A DNA stretch of 64,000 nucleotides from Limnoperna fortunei. Lineage: Eukaryota; Mollusca; Bivalvia; Mytilida; Modiolidae. Where the stretch lies: positions 37,087,080 through 37,151,079 of the forward strand of contig OX104115.1 in NCBI GenBank assembly GCA_944474755.1. The letters are read 5' to 3'. Of the stretch, positions 57,901 through 64,000 are shown piece by piece; the first letter of the stretch is position 1; each line of letters starts with the position of its first letter. A program made the translations under genes and the position numbers. Below the pieces are notes generated by a model, which was not told where the DNA came from, did no database searches, and saw only the letters and a program-made list of their open reading frames with translations.

Positions 57901-60900
57901 GGTGGTACAGTGTTGCCTGCATGGGTGGGGGACTGGCTGTTTGTCAGGTTATATATAAAAAACCTGGCCACAGACTGTAGTACTTGATACATGTGGAGAG
58001 TGAAGCTCTTTGTAAATTATTGACTTATTATCTGTACAGTTTGCTGATTGTAAACATTTCACAAGTCACAATTCCATCCCCAAACCCAACTGTCCATGTT
58101 TCTCCAGTGTTCTCAAAATTTCATACAAATTAGTCAATTTTCTCTCACTAGTTTATTTGTTGTTTTTTTAGCTTGTTTTCCAACTAAATATATAGCTGAA
58201 ATTCTGCTTGCTGGATGTTGCAAGCATTCATACATAAAGCATCATAAAACTAGACAAAACTAGGTATTGCTGGCAATGTTTTCAATACTGTTAAACAGAG
58301 ACACTTTTGACTATTAAAGTATGACTCTTTTCAGATTTTTCAGATAGGAATATTTGACTTAAGTATATTCATGATATTTATACAATAATTAAATATGGCG
58401 CAGATGTGTACTTTTGTTATACGGTTACCACTTTTATAATTTTTAAAACTTTTATGATTTGCTAGATTAATTAAACTTATTGCAGGATACACAATATTTT
58501 GATTTTAATGTTGCTAGCTAGCAAACCAATTGAAACAGTAAGTTTCACATTAACTGTTCCATTTAGACTAAAATAATTACATATAAAATTTGTATGTACC
58601 AGGTTAATTTGTAATACAATTCTACTGATACTGCCGTGTTTTTTTTTCTCTAGATTAGGGTACATGTAACAATATTATCCGACCACTAACGTTTTGACCC
58701 TGGTAATTCTGGCCCTATGCCTTTAGTCTTGAAGGTCATGGTCAGTCTGGCAAATATATTGTAGCAATAAAGTTCTTGATACTGGATATAAGAAGTAATG
58801 CAAAAAATTCATACATGCATGAAAATAATTAATTTTTATAATTATTAAATTACCAGCTAGCTTAGACATTCTCAGAAATATGTTTGTGAACACACTGGAA
58901 ATATTACACAATTATTGACTTGAATTTGATCTGATGCCATCCTTTAATGAACCGGATGTCTTTGAGATAAAATATGATTGCAAAAACTAAGTTTTCACTA
59001 AGAAGAGGATTAGCTACTTATTTGTAGCTCACACCAATGACATACAAGTAGCAATTGTACTTGTATATGAAGAGAGGAAGAAGTGGGATATATGCTGTAA
59101 TTTGATGTATAAAATATCCTGCTGTGTATTATATGCACCCAATGCAGTGTACTTCAATCAAGAGATTCATTTAAGTTAACTATGTCCTGTTTTACTTATT
59201 GTGTATAATACTCACCTCATATGATCTTGTGGGGCCGCAGTGTCCGAGTGGTTATGGTAGTTTGTCTATTATTGATCACATGGTCTGTCAACACTGAGAT
59301 TCCTTGTTAGAGTCTCACTGTGGTCAGGGTGTATTTGACTCCAATCTTAATTGACAAGCATTGCCAGTTTTCCTGCCACAGGTCGGGAGTTTTCATTAGG
59401 TAATCCGGGCTTCCTCCCCCAATAATCACTGGACTCCATGATATAGCTGAACAAATTTGATGAAAGTGGTGTTAAACATCAAACAAAACAAACAAACAAA
59501 TGATCTTATAGGTAACAAGGTTTGTATTGGATACAGCTAAATTAAATAATCACTATTGCTTTGATGGTTTACCTGTACATATATCTCAGAAATTTAATTA
59601 ATTAAATTCTGTTAGATAAAGTGATGGCTTGGTGACATTTGTGAACTGTTAATTATAGTTATCATACATGTCATATTATTTTGTAGATAGGACGACTGTT
59701 GATAAGGAAAGTCGTTGCTGATTATACAGACATTCCATACAATGACATACAGCTGTCGAGAACTGAAAAAGGCCGGCCATATGTACTGAATGAACAAGTT
59801 CAGTTTGACTTCAATGTTTCTCATCAAGGGGATTATGCCATCATTGCAGCAGAGCCTGGAACTGTGGTCGGGACTGATGTCATGAAATTAGAACCTCCAA
59901 GTAAGTTATCAGAAGAGTGCTAGATGAATACAAGATAAGGACCTGTAGTTTAAGTATTAAAACTTTACTTGTTGCTATTATGCACTTCAAACATGTGCAG
60001 TATGAACATTAACGCAGTCAGCTACATTTGGTCAGACTTGTCAACAGTGAGGTTGGGAGTTAGAGTCTGACAGAGTATGCATGGCAAAAACACATATAGC
60101 AGGCCGAGGAAGGCTCTTATTTTAAAACTTCTCAAATTGAGATTTTCCTTAAATTTATATTTTCCAGTGATCTGATTGGTCAATATTTGAGTTTAGGATA
60201 GGTTGAGGAGATCCTCAAATTTAATTTATGAAACAGGTTATAAATGTACACTTACCAAATCCCAAACCGATATAGATAATATTTACAAAATTTATTGTAA
60301 TTTGTGGTTTGACAGTTAATTCTCTTACCCAGTTATTTCCCTTACGAGAGACTTAATGAAATCTAACTCTTTAGGGAAGATGCATAAAAGATTGTCAACT
60401 TATGTTTTATGATTTCTTGTTGATCAGATTCCCAAGATAGTCACTACATTTTGGATTGTCTTTACTTGAAAAATAGTTTTCTTTTAAATTACATGAGCAA
60501 ATTATGTCAAAAAGCAGGAAATGTTTAATAAAATGTGAAAAACCTATTATTTCTATCAAACCAGATTGCAACTTTATTTTTGGACAATGTAACTTTTTTG
60601 AGCAAGTTGGGCATACATTAGAAGTTAAGTCTTAAGAAAAAAGCCATTGGTTTTGGCCAATTTACATATGAAATAAGGGCCATGGTGGCCAAGTGGTTAA
60701 GTAAGTTGGTCTACTTTGATCACATGGTCTGTCAACATTGAGATTGCAGGTTGGATCTTTACTGCAAGTTAACTCTTAATTGACAAGGATTGCCAGTTTT
60801 CCTACTGAAGAACCAATTTTTTCTCCTGGTACTCCGGTTTCCTCCCCCAATAAAAACTGGATGCCATGATATAGCTTAAACATTTTTGAAACTGGCTTAG

Positions 60901-63900
60901 AACACCATCAAACAAACAAACTTTTAACATATGCAATATATGACACAAAATATTATCGTTTTTTATTTCAGGATCTTCTGGTGTTGCCAAATTTTTTGAT
61001 ACAATGAGTCGCCAGTTTTCCAAAGAAGAATGGACAGTTATTAAGTCACCTGACACAGAAGCTGAACAGTTAAAATTGTTTTTTAGACACTGGGTTTGTA
61101 GTTACTGATCTAAAGGCAGGTCCCACTTATTATTTTTTACAATCTTAAAGCAAATCACATGAATTTTTCCAACAATATATGTATGTTTTGCGGGGCCTCC
61201 TTGGACAAGTGGTTGGGGGTTACTGGAATGGACTTCATGGTATACCTGAAAAACTGCCTAAAAGTGGCATTAAACGCTATTCAAACAATTAAACAATTTA
61301 ATCAGATAAATTATTAGAAAGAATTGTGAAAGGTATGTCAACAATTTTGGTCTCCCATTTGGCTATTGATACATTGCAGCAGAAGGGCGGCACTGTGTTG
61401 ATGTGACGGACAGTGCTTCAGCATTTTTCTCTTCAACTTGTTGTGGTTGTATTGAGTACTTTATAGGTGAAGCCTCATGCTTTCTTTTGAAATGAGCTTA
61501 CGTTTGTTTGTTTTTTTCAGTGTCTAAAAGAAAGCTATGTTAAGGCACTTGGAGTTGGTATTGGTTTTGAGATTAGTAGATTAAATTTTACCTTGAACTC
61601 ATTTGACCTTCAACCTTTTAACCCACTGACTAGCACAACTCTAAAGGTAGATGGCCAAGAACAGGAAGACTGGATATTTGAAGAACATTATTTAGACAAC
61701 CATTGTCTAGCCGTAGCTTACAAGAAGTCTCCGAGTGAAATTGTAAGATTTTGACAGCTGTTATCTTTATTTGATTACCATAAGAAATAACTCATGTATG
61801 TCATACTTTATTGTTGTTTAAACATGGGTGGGCACTGTATTCGTGAAAATTTAGCCCTGAGCGTTAGCAAAGGATAAAATATCACAAATATTATGCCACC
61901 CAAATACAATAATAAAAGTATATTATGCATGAATTATTTCAATTCGTATTATGACAAAAATGGTAATCTGTACATTGAAGCGGCATGTAGATGTGCACTA
62001 GTATATGGCTGTCCCACGTACCTCCCACATGTAGTATTGTAAAGTTTTTTTAATAATAAGTTATTGGGAGTATGTTAAATCATACAAATCTCAGAATTCA
62101 GACTTAAAATAACAGCATTATTAACAATAAAGATAATTATGGAAAACACATAACAAAAGGAATTTTAAATTTATTTCTTTACATAGTTAAAGCTGTACAT
62201 ATTAGAATCATAAATACCCTTTATATGGTATAAATAGGCTGGATTGGTCAGCACTATTTCTTGACAACTGTTTACATGCCCGGTAAGGGCATTTCCGGCA
62301 AAACATAAATGGAACCTGGGGACAGTAGTTGAAAATTAAGGTTTTAACTCCTAGCTACCATAGAGGTGAATTAAGAAATTTACAGGCAGAGATAGAAGCA
62401 AATAAAATTGAAACGAACAATTGGATCGTTTCCTGGTTTTAAACGTAAAAGTCTGAAATTACAGAAAGCCAGAGAGGTAGAATAAATGGAAAACATAATT
62501 GGATGCAAGTTTCAAGTTTACATTTTGTCAGAAAATTCGCTGAAATAAAATTTCAATTCATTGATAAGACGAGTTTCAACGCCCAGTTTTGTTTTGCCAT
62601 CCCTGGGTACCATGTATGTTTTGCTGGAACAGCCCTAATTACCTTGCTTGGTTGCTAAATAATGACTGCAACAAATAATTAATCTGATTCAATTTTGTAA
62701 TTGGTAAGGGCCATTCTACAAAATACTATAGCCCCCCTCCCCCCAGGACTTCATATATAATGTGGAGATAGGAAACTTGCAAAATCTTTGTATGCAACAC
62801 ACATAATATGCGACCAATTTATTTACATGTTTACTGGAGGTTAAGAAGAAGTGTGCCTTCCTAAAGTGTAAGGTTAGACAAAGAATTTTTTGGAAGTCCT
62901 TTAATGTTTTACAGCGAGCCAAAATGACCATAAAATGGTTAATTTCCTTTATAGAAGGGGGGTAGGAGGGGGTCTCATCCTGTACTCCCGTATAAATACA
63001 AAATCCTGTTTTCCCGGTGAAATAATGGATCAATCCCGTTTTCCCGTTCAAAAATCAGACGACTTACCTCAGAATGGAGTGAGGCTATCAGATGTATAGA
63101 AGTTTACAATTGTTTTCAGGCTTTTTTCCATTATTTTTTAAAAATTCGTCTGCTATAGAAGTTTGATTTAAATTGATACATGTCGGAAGAAGACGTGTGA
63201 TTTCCGCATGCATTTTCTATGTTTGTCATGATCTGTTATTGATCTTAGACTTACCAGAAGACTTACCAAAGTGAAAGTTTGTAGATACACGAGTTTCCCG
63301 ATTTCCCGATAAAATAAAATAAATTTCCCGTATCCCGCTATGTAGAAATCCTGTATTCCCATTGAAAGAGAGCGATCCTTCCCGGATCCCGCTATGTAAA
63401 AATCCAGAATTCCCGCAGTTTTATTTGTTAAATCCCGAATTCCTGGCAAATAAATCAGCATTTCCCGCTGTCCCGTAAAAGGTCCTACAGACCCTCTTTA
63501 TAACATCACTGATTGGTCTGTACATAACAATGTTTCTTGAACTGTTGTTTTATTAACTAGCTCAGAACTGGCTATAGTTGGTCAATTTATCAAACAAATG
63601 TTCACTCAGTGGCACTAAAATCGGCCATTTTGTATTTGATATAATTAAAATTTGTTATGAGCTTTATAGAAACAATATGACCTTATCAGTGCAAAGAACT
63701 GCAATGAAACCTGAGGGTTTGCTCTAAACTGGTAAAGTGTTCCACTAAAGCAGATGTAAATAAGAGTTTGCTCTAGCTGTAGGGTCAGTCAGTAAAGTGT
63801 TCAACTGATGCAGATATAAATAAAGATTTGCTCTAAACTGTAGGGTCAGTCGGTAAAGTGTTTTACTGATGCAGATATAAATAAAGGTTTGCTCTAAACT

Positions 63901-64000
63901 GTAGTGTCAGTCCGTAAAGTGTTCAACTGATGCAGATTATGTATTTTGAACTTAATGTTTATTCTATTACAGATACAAGAAAATCTTGTTAGGCCAGCAC
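54817..64000 (+). CDS. AASDHPPT: 4'-phosphopantetheinyl transferase (AASDHPPT), partial at the right edge
   Basis: Join of 54817-54976, 59687-59900, 60972-61093, 61521-61742 and 63973-64000 (continuing). The product transfers the 4'-phosphopantetheine arm of CoA to acyl-carrier domains (fatty acid synthase, mitochondrial ACP, aminoadipate-semialdehyde dehydrogenase); it is mainly cytosolic. Family landmarks: HVRWAF near the start, SHQGDYAIIAAEP with the conserved His, VGTDVMK with the metal-binding Asp, and HWCLKESYVKALGVG with the Lys and Glu of the W..KE....K motif. These Sfp-type residues are all present, so the enzyme should be active. Phases match at every junction. The start is either the ATG at 54821 (MRKAMEHVRW) or at 54833; an acceptor-like ctttccag just upstream leaves open a further 5' exon. 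Confidence 0.92.
55346..55660. repeat. Large near-perfect palindrome, arms about 150 bp
   Basis: Left arm aatcacaggcacttggggtc to ctttatta (55346-55499); right arm taataaag to gccccaagtgcctgtgatt-equivalent (55509-55660), with a loop of about 9 bases. The arms differ only in homopolymer lengths. It lies in the 3' part of the LINE. Confidence 0.9.
55781..56960 (-). pseudogene. Reverse transcriptase fragment of the LINE
   Basis: About 393 open codons ending in TAA at 55781. It includes domains 3 to 7 of a LINE reverse transcriptase with intact YADD but lacks the N-terminal RT part and endonuclease. There is no genuine start codon at its 5' end, so it is a dead fragment although not interrupted. 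Confidence 0.85.
57487..57700 (-). repeat. Diverged SINE, minus orientation
   Basis: cgacactttcagcaattttt, catctgcatcattcatgaca, tctgtttttatttagggagg, aaaacatgcagtccaggtca. Confidence 0.6.
59231..59502 (+). repeat. tRNA-derived SINE, full length
   Basis: Head ggggccgcagtgtccgagtg, attgatcacatggtctgtca, body aattgacaagcattgccag, tail gatgaaagtggtgttaaaca then (CAAA)n. It ends about 185 bp before an AASDHPPT exon. Confidence 0.85.
59687..59900 (+). CDS. AASDHPPT: AASDHPPT exon with His and Asp active-site motifs
   Basis: 214 bp after acceptor ttattttgtag|ATAGGACG: IGRLLIRKVVADYTDIPYND, then FDFNVSHQGDYAIIAAEPGT and VVGTDVMKLEPP. Donor CTCCAA|GTAAGTTA, phase 1. Confidence 0.92.
59901..60971 (+). 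other. AASDHPPT intron with SINE copies
   Basis: A decayed SINE head (about 60015-60085) and a fuller SINE (60676-60921). Nothing else recognised. Confidence 0.6.
60676..60921 (+). repeat. tRNA-derived SINE
   Basis: Head gggccatggtggccaagtgg, atcacatggtctgtcaacat, body attgacaaggattgccagtt, ccaataaaaactggatgcca, tail ending (CAAA)n. It ends 50 bp before the AASDHPPT exon at 60972. Confidence 0.82.
60972..61093 (+). CDS. AASDHPPT: AASDHPPT exon ending in the HW of the W..KE motif
   Basis: 122 bp after ttttatttcag|GATCTTC: SSGVAKFFDTMSRQFSKEEW and TVIKSPDTEAEQLKLFFRHW. The donor TGG|GTTTGTAG is weak but gives the expected join to CLKES. Confidence 0.9.
61192..61294 (+). repeat. SINE with a large internal deletion
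   Basis: Head ggggcctccttggacaagtg is joined almost directly to the body end ggacttcatggtatacctga and tail aaaagtggcattaaacgcta. Confidence 0.75.
61521..61742 (+). CDS. AASDHPPT: AASDHPPT exon with the LKES..KA motif
   Basis: 222 bp after tttttttcag|TGTCTAAA: CLKESYVKALGVGIGFEISR, LNFTLNSFDLQPFNPLTSTT, LKVDGQEQEDWIFEEHYLDN and HCLAVAYKKSPSEI. Donor GAAATT|GTAAGATT, phase 0. Confidence 0.92.
63290..63475 (+). repeat. CCCG-motif cluster
   Basis: Irregular reiteration of tttcccg and tatcccgctatgtagaaatc. A smaller cluster is at 62965-63055. Both lie between loosely inverted stretches near 62950 and 63490, so they may be the body of one degenerate mobile element. Confidence 0.4.
63700..63945 (+). 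repeat. 66-bp minisatellite, four copies
   Basis: Units share gtttgctctaaactgtaggg, tcagtcagtaaagtgttcaa and ctgatgcagatataaataaa. It ends about 25 bp before the acceptor of the last visible AASDHPPT exon. Confidence 0.88.
63973..64000 (+). CDS. AASDHPPT: AASDHPPT exon cut by the window edge
   Basis: After acceptor attctattacag: IQENLVRPA, in phase with the preceding exon. Probably the last coding exon; its end lies outside. Confidence 0.7.

Larger units (their letters stand above)
54977..59686 (+). other. AASDHPPT intron with a LINE and SINEs
   Basis: 4.7 kb. Holds the LINE at 55150-56961, a diverged SINE (57487-57700) and a full-length SINE (59231-59502). No additional exon seen. Confidence 0.6.
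61743..63972 (+). other. AASDHPPT intron with CCCG-rich motifs and a minisatellite
   Basis: Contains two clusters of tttcccg-type motifs (about 62965-63055 and 63290-63475) and a 66-bp tandem repeat (63700-63945). No exon seen. Confidence 0.55.

Noticed and set aside
59612..59827. 71-codon minus-strand frame
   Set aside because: Antisense to an AASDHPPT exon with clear active-site motifs.

Overview
The window is a piece of an AT-rich animal nuclear genome, most likely a bivalve mollusc. Short exons lie in long introns with standard GT..AG borders, and there is no bacterial-style gene packing. At least 16 to 20 copies or fragments of one tRNA-derived SINE family are present, with a tRNA Ser/Leu-like head and a tail near GTGGCATTAAACACCATTC. 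Many foldback and MITE-like elements, and several dispersed repeats I associate with bivalve genomes, point the same way. The species cannot be fixed from the sequence alone.

Four protein-coding genes can be reconstructed by joining exons by hand with matching phases. (1) Minus strand, 14446 down past 55: an EF-hand protein, possibly ciliary (WDR49/EFCAB8/CFAP337-like is a guess). Five exons are supported and a sixth is possible. It runs off the left edge. (2) Minus strand, 26571 to 19288: a complete 197-residue transgelin/calponin-family protein with one CH domain and one calponin repeat, from five coding exons. (3) Minus strand, 45568 to 41201: RPA3, the 14-kDa subunit of replication protein A. 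The last three coding exons are clear; the short first exon was not found. (4) Plus strand, from about 54817 past 64000: AASDHPPT, the 4'-phosphopantetheinyl transferase. Five exons are visible and the gene runs off the right edge. These are unrelated housekeeping, muscle/cytoskeletal and possibly ciliary genes. They do not form a pathway or cluster.

The rest is repeat-rich intron and intergenic DNA. The 26.6-41.2 kb and 45.6-54.8 kb stretches hold no convincing exon apart from one possible 5' untranslated exon near 34.73 kb. They contain SINEs, tandem arrays (36.9-39.2 kb, 43.6-44.1 kb), several terminal-inverted-repeat elements, a 2555-bp element with ~100-bp inverted ends and a 9-bp target duplication (48986-51540), and nested MITEs (47800-48635). 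A 5'-truncated but uninterrupted LINE reverse transcriptase (55150-56961) sits in an AASDHPPT intron, with a ~150-bp-arm palindrome in its 3' part.

The most unusual observation is a pair of 38-bp palindromes (39992-40029 and 52201-52238). They share the same ends, and each is flanked by its own perfect 7-bp direct repeat (ACAAAAT and TTTACAT). They look like independent insertions of an extremely small mobile element. I saw no defence system, CRISPR array or operon.
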